Below, one piece after another: positions 18,729-27,787 of a stretch of 64,000 nt of DNA. Position numbers and translations under genes: made by a program. Each line of letters starts with the position of its first letter. Position 1 is the stretch's first letter. The DNA comes from an uncultured Granulosicoccaceae bacterium (GTDB taxonomy: Bacteria; Pseudomonadota; Gammaproteobacteria; Granulosicoccales; Granulosicoccaceae): positions 36,432-100,431 of the forward strand of contig CALFCF010000023.1 of NCBI GenBank assembly GCA_937951345.1, in the 5' to 3' direction. The notes under the pieces are model-generated. The model was not told where the DNA came from and did no database searches. It saw only the letters and a program-made list of their open reading frames with translations.

Positions 18729-19892
18729 CTAAGGTCCTGCTGGCTTTATACGGTATATTGCACCGTCTTTCGAGTCAGTCAAAAAATAGATAAAGCCATC
18801 AGGCCCCTGGCGCACATCCCTGATGCGACCGTACTCTTTACTGAACATGCGCTCTTCGTCAATCACCTTTCCGTTCTCGATTTCAAGTCTGACCAATTGA
18901 CGAAATTTCAGAGCACCCACCAGCAAATTATTGCGCCACTGCGGAAATTGTTCACTGTTAACAAGGCTCAATCCTGACGGTGCGATAGACGGCACCCAAT
19001 AGGTAACAGGTTGTTGAAAGCCCGGAGCCTCAGTCCCTTCACCGATCGCTGTACCTATTCCATAATTCACACCATAAGTGATGACTGGCCAACCGTAATT
19101 TTCCCCCGCAACTACGCGATTTAACTCGTCACCGCCTTTCGGTCCATGTTCGTGCGCCCATAAAATGCGATTGCGTTTATCGAACGCCATCCCCTGTATA
19201 TTGCGGTGGCCGACGCTGAATATTTCGTCGCGAATATGCGGGTTTCCGACGTAAGGGTTGTCAGCCGGGACACGGCCATCATCATGCAGCCGAATCACCG
19301 ATCCCGCATGATAGTCACCATTCTGGGACAAATCTTTGTCTCCACGATCTCCCAACGATATAAACAAATAACCCCGATCATCGAACACTAGCCGTGAACC
19401 AAAATGTCTGCCGCCACGCTGCTTTGGCAGCGCCTTGAATATGATTTGGGCCTCGGTGAGCTGATTATCTTCGAGCTTGCCGCGCATTACTTGAGTACCG
19501 GAGTCCCCTCCATCACGCGCAGCGTACGATAGGTAGACCCAGCGATTTGAATTGAAATCAGGGTGAATTGCGACATCAAGCAGCCCTCCCTGACCACCCG
19601 AGTCTACATCAGGCACACCCTGAACAGGCTGATCGACCAGTACACCATTGACCACCAGACGGAGTCGACCTTGCTTCTCTGTGACTAGCCAGTTGTTCTT
19701 GTCGATAAAATCAACCGACCAGGGCTGTACCAACCCGGTAACGATCTTTTCCACCTGAACTGTATGGAGCCTGGTTTGATGCAGCGTCTTTGCAGTAGCT
19801 AAATTACCGAACGCAAATACTGCAATGGAGATAAGCCAGGTGTTGATCAGCACCCGGCTGTGACCACTGGATCGATGCGGTTGTCTGATCAT
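18729..19892 (-). CDS. PQQ-dependent sugar dehydrogenase family protein (Asd/YliI-like)
   Basis: Periplasmic beta-propeller dehydrogenase, 387 residues. An N-terminal signal (hydrophobic segment about residues 15-33, cleavage near ATA) precedes the propeller. Family landmarks include L-V-Q-P-W-S-V-D-F, a G-G-Q-G-G-L-L-D-V-A-I-H-P-D-F segment and A-H-E-H-G-P-K-G-G-D-E-L-N, as in soluble aldose sugar dehydrogenase. These enzymes oxidise sugar aldehydes with PQQ and pass electrons to the respiratory chain. No PQQ biosynthesis genes are in the window. Confidence 0.88.
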   Translation of the reverse strand: MIRQPHRSSGHSRVLINTWLISIAVFAFGNLATAKTLHQTRLHTVQVEKIVTGLVQPWSVDFIDKNNWLVTEKQGRLRLVVNGVLVDQPVQGVPDVDSGGQGGLLDVAIHPDFNSNRWVYLSYAARDGGDSGTQVMRGKLEDNQLTEAQIIFKALPKQRGGRHFGSRLVFDDRGYLFISLGDRGDKDLSQNGDYHAGSVIRLHDDGRVPADNPYVGNPHIRDEIFSVGHRNIQGMAFDKRNRILWAHEHGPKGGDELNRVVAGENYGWPVITYGVNYGIGTAIGEGTEAPGFQQPVTYWVPSIAPSGLSLVNSEQFPQWRNNLLVGALKFRQLVRLEIENGKVIDEERMFSKEYGRIRDVRQGPDGFIYFLTDSKDGAIYRIKPAGP

Positions 19893-20046
19893 TTGATTCT
19901 TGCTCCTTGTCAGCTAGAACACTTAAGAACTTTACGAATACTGACTGTGACTCGATTACTGCAGAGACAGATACTGACGTTTGGCCAGATCGCAGGAATC
20001 TATTGTGCCGTTTGGAGGGAAGGGTGGGAAGTGACGACAGGAACAT

Positions 20047-20081
20047 AAAAAAACCGGCGCCACCTGTCAGGTAACGCCGGT
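20047..20081 (-). terminator. Intrinsic terminator of the repeat lipoprotein gene
   Basis: On the minus strand: stem ACCGGCG/CGCCGGT, a 2x2 internal loop, inner stem ACCT/AGGT with a 3-nt loop, then seven T residues. It lies about 52 nt past the stop of the repeat lipoprotein. A textbook rho-independent terminator. Confidence 0.9.
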
Positions 20082-20132
20082 CGTTGTAGATTTAAAACTG
20101 TAAGTAGTACTTACTGGTACTGCGCTGGTCTA

Positions 20133-21215
20133 TCAGTTCACCATCGATTTCAACGTTTCGATGATTGGGCCTACTGCAGGTTTGAGGATATCTGCAACTC
20201 CATCCATTTCCATAACAGAGCCGGCTGCATCTTCAAGCTTTCCTATATCGCGACCAACAACCCGTGCAATGGCTGCTTTAGGTATGGCAGGTGCATCTGC
20301 CAGACTTTCTGATACGCCCTTAAGCATCTCACCCGCTTCGCCAAGCTTCGGCAGTGCCGCAGTCGCGCTATCCGCATCGGTAATTCCGGCGAGAGATGAT
20401 GTTGTCATCCCCAATGCCTTGCCCAGACTTTGACTCACGCCTTTAGCGTCGAAAGAACTTTCAGCGGCGGCATCACCTTCAGCGGCAGCATCACCTTCAG
20501 CGGCGGCATCACCTTCAGCGGCAGCATCACCTTCAGCGGCAGCATCACCTTCAGCGGCAGCATCACCTTCAGCGGCAGCATCACCTTCAGCGGCAGCATC
20601 ACCTTCAGCAGCATCACCTTCAGCAGCATCACCTTCAGCAGCATCACCTTCAGCAGCATCACCTTCAGCAGCATCACCTTCAGCAGCATCACCTTCAGCG
20701 GCATCACCTTCAGCGGCATCACCTTCAGCGGCATCACCTTCAGCGGCATCACCTTCAGCGGTGGAGCTTGCGGCATCCGATGCAGCATCAGTAACGGAAC
20801 TTGCAGCTTCCGATGCAGCATCAGTAGCGGAGCTTGCGGCGTCCGATGCAGCATCAGCAGCGGAGCTTGCGGCGTCCGACGCAGCATCAGTAGCGGAGCT
20901 TGCAGCGTCCGATGCAGCATCAGTAGCGGAGCTTGCGGCGTCCGATGCAGCATCAGTAGCGGAGCTTGCAGCGTCCGACGCAGCATCAGTAGCGGAGCTG
21001 ACGGCGTCCGATGCAGCATCAGCAGCAGAGCTTGCAGCGTCCGATGCAGCATCAGCAGCAGAGCTTGCGGCGTCCGATGCAGCATCAGTAGCGGAGCTTG
21101 CAGCGTCCGATGCGACATCCTTGGCATTACTAACCTCTTCTCCGCATGCACTGAGGCCTGCCACACTGGCAGTCAGAACAAAAATAGCGGCATAACGAAA
21201 TTTTCTAACAAACAT
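20133..21215 (-). CDS. Lipoprotein built of three in-frame tandem repeat arrays
   Basis: 360 residues, family not recognised. A lipoprotein signal with lipobox LSAC (Cys24) is followed by eleven copies of an 11-residue unit (consensus D-A-A-S-D-A-A-S-S-A-T, about residues 33-153), about ten copies of E-G-D-A-A, about seven of E-G-D-A-A-A (to about residue 255), and a non-repetitive C-terminal domain of about 105 residues (L-A-G-I-T-D-A-D-S-A-T-A-A-L-P-K onward). The 11-residue periodicity with Ala/Asp/Ser suggests a long amphipathic helix, as in 11-mer repeat proteins. The acidic E-G-D-A-A stretch is probably flexible. The protein would be anchored in a membrane with the C-terminal domain held away on a long stalk. 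Array lengths can change without loss of frame. Monocistronic with its own terminator. Confidence 0.82.
   Translation of the reverse strand: MFVRKFRYAAIFVLTASVAGLSACGEEVSNAKDVASDAASSATDAASDAASSAADAASDAASSAADAASDAVSSATDAASDAASSATDAASDAASSATDAASDAASSATDAASDAASSAADAASDAASSATDAASEAASSVTDAASDAASSTAEGDAAEGDAAEGDAAEGDAAEGDAAEGDAAEGDAAEGDAAEGDAAEGDAAEGDAAAEGDAAAEGDAAAEGDAAAEGDAAAEGDAAAEGDAAAEGDAAAESSFDAKGVSQSLGKALGMTTSSLAGITDADSATAALPKLGEAGEMLKGVSESLADAPAIPKAAIARVVGRDIGKLEDAAGSVMEMDGVADILKPAVGPIIETLKSMVN
20473..20598 (-). repeat. 18-bp tandem repeat (E-G-D-A-A-A units)
   Basis: Seven full consecutive 18-bp units (plus-strand form TCACCTTCAGCGGCAGCA, one or two with GGCGGCA), followed leftward by a partial unit. 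It directly abuts the 15-bp array, from which each unit differs by one extra Ala codon. Confidence 0.95.
20599..20756 (-). repeat. 15-bp tandem repeat (E-G-D-A-A units)
   Basis: Ten full units plus one partial. Six units read TCACCTTCAGCAGCA on the plus strand and four read TCACCTTCAGCGGCA. Identical sub-blocks imply recent unit duplication. Confidence 0.95.
20757..21119 (-). repeat. 33-bp tandem repeat (11-residue units)
   Basis: Eleven consecutive 33-bp units, 363 bp exactly. They differ at a few positions (Ala/Thr at the last residue, single Val, Glu and Val changes) and so are older or under more selection than the 15/18-bp arrays. Confidence 0.95.
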
Positions 21216-22072
21216 AATTGCTCTCTATTGCATGAATAAAAAACGGATACGAAACTTTTCCGTGTATCGTAATATCCCTTGAAATCGGAAAACTGGCCTG
21301 AACGATGGATTCTCGATCCGAACACAAGCACCTTAAGACCTGAACTGGTTGCTTTCAAGCGGCTAATAATCAGCAACTTTGCAGGCCCGTTTCAGGTAGA
21401 CCCGGTACCCTGAGCGGCGTTTCTCGCTAGTCAGACACCGGATGCTACGGGGTGTGATGCGCCCGGGTGGTGCCAAGCTCCTTCAGTTTACATGCCAGCT
21501 TTCTGCCCTTGGCCCGATTGGCAACTTCGGACTTCCCAGCCTAATTTCCCGGCCTGATAACGATGTTGCCTGGATCGTAAATAGACAACCATTTTCGCGT
21601 CTGGTCATTTTAAACGCAGATCCATCAAAAAACACATCAATCGATAAATGTGTCAACTGATAGAAATCGGAAAATTTCTCGACTCACATTAAGGTAACAC
21701 ATCAACATAATGCAACACCGTGAAGCTTTGTAGAACATGTATTCACCCAGGGGAGAGTTTTTCCGGGAAAGTAAAATTTTGATTCGAATCTACGCAAGAG
21801 GATTTCGGAGCATAAATTCGTGATTTGCACCCCCAATCGGTCTAGTCTGTAGACTGCTGGCAACCGTCAAATCAAGGCAGTGGCAGACGTTACTCGCCAA
21901 ACAGACCACGAAGCGCGGTACTTTTCGGTCGTATCGTAGCTGGCCTGATTGCAAGGGCATAAATTGAATATGCAATATATCACACTACTTATTTGATCCA
22001 AAGCACATTATTCTGCGTTCCGAGAGCGACCAGGGTGGTTGAGAGCTATAGCAGTAAAGGTAAAAGTTAACC
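21216..22072. other. Intergenic region between repeat lipoprotein and bcp
   Basis: About 860 bases between divergent genes. Open frames are short and unlike known proteins. A weak inverted repeat ACACAT...ATGTGT lies near 21630-21651. I recognise no RNA gene or mobile element here. Confidence 0.45.
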
Positions 22073-22558
22073 GTGAGTAAAAAATCAATAGACATAGGTA
22101 CACAAGCTCCAGCGTTTTCTCTGTCAGCCGTATTGCCTGACGGAAGCGAGTCAACTATTCAACTCTCCGACTTTAACGGGCGGGGACTTGTGGTATTTTT
22201 CTATCCACGGGACAACACACCGGGATGCACCACGGAGGCGGGCGATTTCTCAGATGCCTACAGCGAATTCCAAACGAGCGGGTATGATGTGGTCGGGATG
22301 TCAACGGATTCGTTAGAGAGCCACCGAAAGTTCGTCGCCAAACTGAATCTGCCATTCGCTCTGTTGACAGATGACAATGGTGTGGTTGCAACTCAATATG
22401 GCTGCTATGGCTTAAAAAAAATGTACGGCAAAGAGTTTATGGGAGTAACTCGCAGCACGTTTCTCATTGACGAGCAAGGTAAAATCTCGGAAATCTGGCG
22501 TAAAGTAAAAGTACCCGGGCACGTGCAGGAGGTAATGCAAAGGATCAAGCAGCTTTAG
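22073..22558 (+). CDS. bcp: Bcp/PrxQ-type peroxiredoxin
   Basis: Cytoplasmic thiol peroxidase of 161 residues, GTG start. The peroxidatic motif F-F-Y-P-R-D-N-T-P-G-C52-T is intact. The usual resolving Cys five residues later (position 57) is Gly, so the enzyme is either 1-Cys type or uses another cysteine such as the one in Q-Y-G-C-Y-G near residue 110. The last 14 bases overlap the 3' end of the opposing Amt fusion gene. Confidence 0.92.
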   Translation: MSKKSIDIGTQAPAFSLSAVLPDGSESTIQLSDFNGRGLVVFFYPRDNTPGCTTEAGDFSDAYSEFQTSGYDVVGMSTDSLESHRKFVAKLNLPFALLTDDNGVVATQYGCYGLKKMYGKEFMGVTRSTFLIDEQGKISEIWRKVKVPGHVQEVMQRIKQL

Positions 22559-25500
22559 CGCCAGGCTCTAGTTTACCGTCAGTCTGGTCAATCCATTCCA
22601 ACAACTGACCGAACTCCATGGGACGGGCGATGTGATACCCCTGGGCTTTATCACATCCCATCTTTTTGACAAGTTCGAACTGTCGTTCACTCTCAACACC
22701 ACTGGCGCAAACACTAATACCTTCATTTTTACAAATATCAACCAGTGTTGAGACAACTGCCAATGTACGCTCATTCTTGTCCAGTTGATTAATGAGATTG
22801 CGGTTGATTTTTACCTTGCCCACTGCACAAGATATCAATTTTTCAATAGGCAGATTTCCACTTCCAAAATCATCAACCACCAGCATGTAGCCTCTTGTCC
22901 AGAGTTCGTGCAGTACCGGAGAAGCAGATTCTATAACCGAAGACAAGCTCTTACTGGTGACTTCAATTTCGACATTCTCTGCAAGCAACCCAGCCCCTTC
23001 GACATACTCCTCAAGCAACGCAACAAAATTCTGTCTGAGCAGTTGAGATGTGGACACGTTGATCGCCATCTTATGTTGGATCTGTTTACCTTTCTCACCA
23101 GCGTACAATCCAATATCTACAGCAACCGTGCAGGATACAGTCATCAAATACGTAAATATTTCGTCAGAAAAATTCAGCTTCTCTGCCAATGGAATAAACC
23201 CACTCGGTAGAATGTTTCCTCGCTCCGGATGAAGCCATCTAATCAGTGTTTCAGTTCCGTGCAACTTACCGGTTTTTACATCAATGATAGGCTGATATTC
23301 GAAATAGAACTCGTCATTTTCAATCGCGTTAATCAATTCAGACCGCATGTTATCTTGCAGAATCTTATCCTTGTCCATGCTGGGTTGGTATACGGCAACT
23401 TGTCCTTTACCTTTTTCCTTAGCAGCGTAAAGAGCGAAGTCCGCCATTCGAGTCAGGTCATTGCCACTCACATTGTGCGCCGGGTAAAAAGAAACACCGA
23501 AGCTGGCACCAATCTCAATAGCCAGTGTGTCTATCAAATAAGGTTTAGAAATTCGTTCACGCAACCGCTCGCACATATCCACCGCATAGCCCGGTCCTTC
23601 GTCTCTTGGCATATTTGCCATAAGAAAAATAAATTCATCTCCACCTGTTCGATAGACTGAACAATTATTCCCCAGATTGTGGGTTAGACGCTGCGCCACT
23701 CGTTTCAACAAATGGTCCCCAACCTCATGGCCGTACGTATCATTTACCGGTTTAAATCCGTCCAAATCGATACCAGCCAATGCCACACACGCTGAATTCT
23801 CATCCGCAGCGTCCATTACGCACGGTAAACATTCTTTTAACGCGCGCCTACTGGGCAGACGGGTTAATTCATCATGCATCGCCAAAAAATATGCGCGTGC
23901 TTCTGCAGCTTTTCGGGGAGTGACATCAACGACAGAGCCTCGATACCCACTCAAGCGTCCGTTCTTGTCAAAATAGGGTTGACCACGCAACTCGACATGC
24001 AACGTTACCCGCTCTTCTTCCTGCAAAGAAATCTCTGCTGACAAAAAGTCAAACGCTTCATGCGTTAGTAACGCTTTGCGCAACTTTTTCGCCATTCCTC
24101 CTTGCATGACAAAAACATCTTCAAAGCGTTTACCAACTGCAGCTGAATTCAGCAAAGTTTTCGGTCCTGAAGCTGTTAACGATATATAGGTAAAGACAAG
24201 AGTCTCATCAGTTTCCCACAGCCAGTCTGATGCGACATCGGCGAATTGCGTAAATCGGTTAACAGACTCCTCAAGCTGTACATTGGTTTCCCTTTGCTGC
24301 GCGAGAAGCAGGTTAACAATTTGAGCCAAATCAGCCTGTTCGTCATTTGCATCGATATTCAAATTGGCAATTTCGTCGCTCCCACTCTTGAGTTGCAGCA
24401 ACAAAGAGTGCTTCAGGGCATCGCCGGCTATTGCCGCACCGTGTTCAGTAATATTTAGGCCTAAGTACTCTTCTTCGGGGGAAACACGCATTCGCACAAA
24501 TCGACCCATTAATTTTACAAATACATAACTTATCGTTGTAATCAAAACCATCAAAGCAATCGAAACACCCAGCTGCATTAAGGTTTGTGCGATTCGCGAG
24601 CCTGCAACAAGTAGCGATTCAGGTAATACAAATGCCACTGCAACCGTACCGATTACGCCAGCGACTCCGTGAGCAGATACCACTTCGAGCGGATCATCAA
24701 GCTTGAATTTTCGTAGTAATATCTCTCCAGCGAGAACAGCTGTGAAGCCACCGATTGAACCGATGACTATGGCATCAATGCCTTTCATCCAGAACGCAGA
24801 CGCGGAACTTGCAACCAACCCACCTATTAAGGCTGTTTTCAACCTGTCAGGATTAGCGATGCCATTGTCCAGCCATATACCCAGCAGCATGCCGGCAAGG
24901 GATCCAAACGCGCCACATACGAGCGTATTCATCAATACAAATTGCATGGCAACATCATTGGCAGGAACCAATCCGGCATTGAAACCAAGCCAGCCGAAGA
25001 TCAACAGCAGTGCACCCGATAACGAAATAACAGTGTTAAAACCGGACAATGCTCGGGGAGTGCCGTCTTCCAGAAAGCGATCGCGTCGCGGGCCAATCGC
25101 CAGAATTGCACCTAATGCAACCCAGGCCCCCAAAGCGTGAACAACAGTTGCACCCGCAAAATCTTTAAAACCGATAGCGGCAAGACCAGCCCAGACATCG
25201 CTATTGTGCAAATCACCCCAGACAAGACGCCCTAATAACGGATAGAAAAGACCGGAGGTAAGAACGACAATAGTCAGATAACCGCGAAAGGTGATGCGCT
25301 CGGCAACACCACCTGAAACGATAGAAGCAGCCGTGGCCGAAAGAGCGAGTTGAAACAGAAAATTTATTGGATCAACGTGAGAGGACGAGGTCAGAGGCGC
25401 GCTGACACCGAACATTATCCAAAAGCCGAACGAAAGGAATAGAATCGTCGTTACCATCCAGTCGACAAGATTCTTTTGAGCGACGTTGATCGAATTTTTC

Positions 25501-25607
25501 GATCGCACATGGCCGCCTTCGAGAAGCAGAAAACCATTCTGCATCCCGTAAACCAGGATGGTTGCAACGACAAGCCACAAGGTGTTTAACGCGTTTGCGT
25601 CACCCAT
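22545..25607 (-). CDS. Ammonium transporter-PAS-GGDEF-EAL fusion (putative ammonium sensor for c-di-GMP)
   Basis: 1020-residue inner-membrane protein. Residues about 1-400 are a complete Amt/Mep/Rh domain: opening N-T-L-W-L-V-V-A, Asp149 ahead of G-A-T-V-V-H157 and the second pore histidine in S-A-H313-G. Then come a hydrophilic linker, a PAS-like domain (about 450-565, W-L-W-E-T-D start), a GGDEF domain with intact G655-G-D-E-F and no RxxD inhibitory site, and an EAL-like domain from about 750. The EAL part keeps Glu786 (E-T-L), Asn850, Asp912-Asp913 and Lys933. It has Ser at the Glu of the usual T-E (Ser885), Asn935 for Asp in KID, and Ser969 for the first Glu of EGVE, so phosphodiesterase activity is doubtful. 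The likely output is diguanylate synthesis controlled by ammonium or by PAS input. Single gene; 14-bp tail overlap with bcp. Confidence 0.92.
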   Translation of the reverse strand: MGDANALNTLWLVVATILVYGMQNGFLLLEGGHVRSKNSINVAQKNLVDWMVTTILFLSFGFWIMFGVSAPLTSSSHVDPINFLFQLALSATAASIVSGGVAERITFRGYLTIVVLTSGLFYPLLGRLVWGDLHNSDVWAGLAAIGFKDFAGATVVHALGAWVALGAILAIGPRRDRFLEDGTPRALSGFNTVISLSGALLLIFGWLGFNAGLVPANDVAMQFVLMNTLVCGAFGSLAGMLLGIWLDNGIANPDRLKTALIGGLVASSASAFWMKGIDAIVIGSIGGFTAVLAGEILLRKFKLDDPLEVVSAHGVAGVIGTVAVAFVLPESLLVAGSRIAQTLMQLGVSIALMVLITTISYVFVKLMGRFVRMRVSPEEEYLGLNITEHGAAIAGDALKHSLLLQLKSGSDEIANLNIDANDEQADLAQIVNLLLAQQRETNVQLEESVNRFTQFADVASDWLWETDETLVFTYISLTASGPKTLLNSAAVGKRFEDVFVMQGGMAKKLRKALLTHEAFDFLSAEISLQEEERVTLHVELRGQPYFDKNGRLSGYRGSVVDVTPRKAAEARAYFLAMHDELTRLPSRRALKECLPCVMDAADENSACVALAGIDLDGFKPVNDTYGHEVGDHLLKRVAQRLTHNLGNNCSVYRTGGDEFIFLMANMPRDEGPGYAVDMCERLRERISKPYLIDTLAIEIGASFGVSFYPAHNVSGNDLTRMADFALYAAKEKGKGQVAVYQPSMDKDKILQDNMRSELINAIENDEFYFEYQPIIDVKTGKLHGTETLIRWLHPERGNILPSGFIPLAEKLNFSDEIFTYLMTVSCTVAVDIGLYAGEKGKQIQHKMAINVSTSQLLRQNFVALLEEYVEGAGLLAENVEIEVTSKSLSSVIESASPVLHELWTRGYMLVVDDFGSGNLPIEKLISCAVGKVKINRNLINQLDKNERTLAVVSTLVDICKNEGISVCASGVESERQFELVKKMGCDKAQGYHIARPMEFGQLLEWIDQTDGKLEPGAKAA

Positions 25608-25805
25608 AAAATACCACTGCTTTGCTTTACCAATAATGCTACTGGAATATATAGCGTCTTATATCAGGTAAACATGGGGAAGGGCACACGAAAAACGCAT
25701 GATAATTCTGCGCTATTTATTAAGATTGCGAAGCAACTGACGGAGATATTTTGCGTGAGGTGTTTATTTGCTTTTAAAACTATTTTGCATTAATTCGTGC
25801 CGACA

Positions 25806-27362
25806 TTACTGTTGTTGCAATGAGCGCATACCGAGATGATATCGAAACCCTAATTCGCGTAATGCCGTGGCACCGAAATGAACGCACGAGCTCGCACCGC
25901 ATGGAAAGGCTGGAGGAACCAGATCATCCGCATTGACATGTGTGGAAAAAGGAACGTGTGTAGTGATAGTCCTGTGCACGTTATCTACAACAATCTTGTC
26001 ACTACCGAACAGAGAAAATTCACCTCTTGGGTCATCACCCCGCGACATAGTACCGACAATAAACGGTATAGTCGCAGAGTTACCACGTGCTTGCGGTCCA
26101 CGTCTGTCAACAACAGCATTGTTTCGTATATGGGCCACCATCCCGGCGATATTTTCACCATATCCTGCGGCGCATGCAGCATCGTTAGAATCAGCTTCAC
26201 CCTGGTGCCAGAGAATTCCCCTGAAAATACCTCCCGATTCACGCAATGCCAGATTTAAGCGCGTCATAGCGCGATCAAGAAGTAGTGTAGAGCCAAATGC
26301 AGATCCGGGGCGTTGACTAACATTCCAGCTAAGCCCCGAATTTGCGCCACGACAAAAACCACTACTTGACCATGCTGCCGGCACCAGAACGATATTCTGA
26401 GTTGTATGATCAAGCATTCCCTTAGCGAACGATAACCCCAGTCCTATGTGAGAACCTTCTTTGCGGTTCTGACCCGGAAAATGCGGTTCATGCAATGGAT
26501 CTTCTGCAATTACAAACGCAGGTTCGAGTACATTGAACGAAGCATCTGAAAATGTTTCGGGCGTTGAGAATAAGCTATCGGAGTTTTGCCGGACATTAAG
26601 CTGGCGGATTCTTGCATTCAGTTCATCACTGCCACCCGCACTGGTATCCCGTGCGCCCGGGAAACTGCTTCCCACCATATTGCTTTGACCAATCAATAAA
26701 TAGACATCGGGCGCTGGCACAGGTTGTATAGAGATGTTTATCGACTGACTACGTTCGATGATTCCGTCACTGGCAAAAATCCGAATCGATGTTGTGTGAG
26801 GTTGTATTGGTGCGACTGCAACCGGTAGATTGACCGTGAGCTCGCTGGTGTTCTGGTTAGCGGTTAATGCCGTTTGTGAAAATACTGATACAAGGTCGCT
26901 ACTTTGTGCAGAAAGATTATTTTCAACCCGTAAATCAACTGTTCGACTATGATTGCTATTGCGTGAAAGCCCCACTGTGAAGACGAGACCGTTCGCATCG
27001 CCTTCAATCAACCGGTTGTCAGCATAAGACACTTGCACGTTGAAATCAGGTTCAGGTATTGGGGCTGTAATTGGAGCAGGTTGCACTACAGGCGCTGGAG
27101 CAGGTTGCACTACAGGCGCTGGAGCAGGCTGCACTACAGGCGCTGGAGCAGGCTGCACTACAGGTGCTGGAGCAGGCTGCACTACGGGTGCTGGAGCAGG
27201 CGGCGATACGGTTGTCGGGGCAGATCCTGGCGTCCTGTCTGTTGAAGCCGTGTTCAGCACTGCCGTTTCAGCAAGTGATGGTTGGCTATCAGAACAGCTG
27301 ACCAGCATCAATGCCAAGCACACGAATACAGCAACCAATCGAGATTTTTGGCAGTCAATCAA
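25806..27362 (-). CDS. SASA-family esterase lipoprotein with Pro-rich repeat linker
   Basis: 518-residue paralogue of the esterase at 119-1561. A signal with lipobox LVSC (Cys23) is followed by an extended linker with five repeats of P-A-P-A-P-V-V-Q (about residues 56-97), a beta-rich Ig-like domain (about 105-215), and the SASA esterase domain with G-Q-S227-N-M, W-H-Q-G-E-A-D and terminal C-V-H-F-G. The linker probably holds the catalytic domain away from the membrane, perhaps through peptidoglycan. The substrate is unknown; acetylated polysaccharide is the family norm. Confidence 0.82.
   Translation of the reverse strand: MIDCQKSRLVAVFVCLALMLVSCSDSQPSLAETAVLNTASTDRTPGSAPTTVSPPAPAPVVQPAPAPVVQPAPAPVVQPAPAPVVQPAPAPVVQPAPITAPIPEPDFNVQVSYADNRLIEGDANGLVFTVGLSRNSNHSRTVDLRVENNLSAQSSDLVSVFSQTALTANQNTSELTVNLPVAVAPIQPHTTSIRIFASDGIIERSQSINISIQPVPAPDVYLLIGQSNMVGSSFPGARDTSAGGSDELNARIRQLNVRQNSDSLFSTPETFSDASFNVLEPAFVIAEDPLHEPHFPGQNRKEGSHIGLGLSFAKGMLDHTTQNIVLVPAAWSSSGFCRGANSGLSWNVSQRPGSAFGSTLLLDRAMTRLNLALRESGGIFRGILWHQGEADSNDAACAAGYGENIAGMVAHIRNNAVVDRRGPQARGNSATIPFIVGTMSRGDDPRGEFSLFGSDKIVVDNVHRTITTHVPFSTHVNADDLVPPAFPCGASSCVHFGATALRELGFRYHLGMRSLQQQ
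27073..27192 (-). repeat. 24-bp tandem repeat encoding P-A-P-A-P-V-V-Q
   Basis: Five consecutive 24-bp units (plus-strand form starts GGAGCAGGTTGCACTACAGG) with only a few substitutions, plus a partial unit from 27193. In frame within the esterase lipoprotein gene, so copy-number change alters linker length by eight residues per unit. Confidence 0.95.
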
Positions 27363-27787
27363 TTGAGGAAACCTTCGAATTCATGCGTTGCATTAGTTTC
27401 AGTCTTTCTACAGATCCACGCACAGATTTCACTCACGCTGATCATTAAGAGGTATAAAGCAGGAAAAGCACCACCATTCACTTCTGCCGCTATCATCACG
27501 TACCTTTTTGTATCAAACAGCGCGCAAACGCAATTTATCACCGTGTACGTGGCGATTCCCAGTGTCGATATAGCAATCTGGCCCAAAATGTGACATGCGC
27601 ATGTAACCAACGACATGTAGCCATCCCTGATATAAAAGCGGTGGTTCTATTAGCCAATGGCTTTATGTTGGGCGTTCGCAAAGGTATTTCACAATGTGTG
27701 ACAGAACCTAAATCTGATAAATAAATCGATATAACTGTCCTATCTGCAGTAGTTACATACTCGTAAAGTCTGGCAGGAGAATCTCTG
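27363..27787. other. Intergenic region between esterase and alanine dehydrogenase
   Basis: 425 bases between divergent genes. No credible gene. The stretch before 27788 is AT-rich and ends with a ribosome site (AGGAGA) for ald. I could not fix promoter boxes. Confidence 0.45.

Noticed and set aside
20761..21195. Plus-strand Ala/Ser-rich 144-codon frame
   Set aside because: Mirror of the 33-bp array; no start signal.
20430..21239. Antisense 269-codon frame and alternative 243-codon frame across the repeat array
   Set aside because: Consequence of repeat units lacking stops in several frames. Only the minus-strand lipoprotein frame has a signal, ribosome site and terminator.
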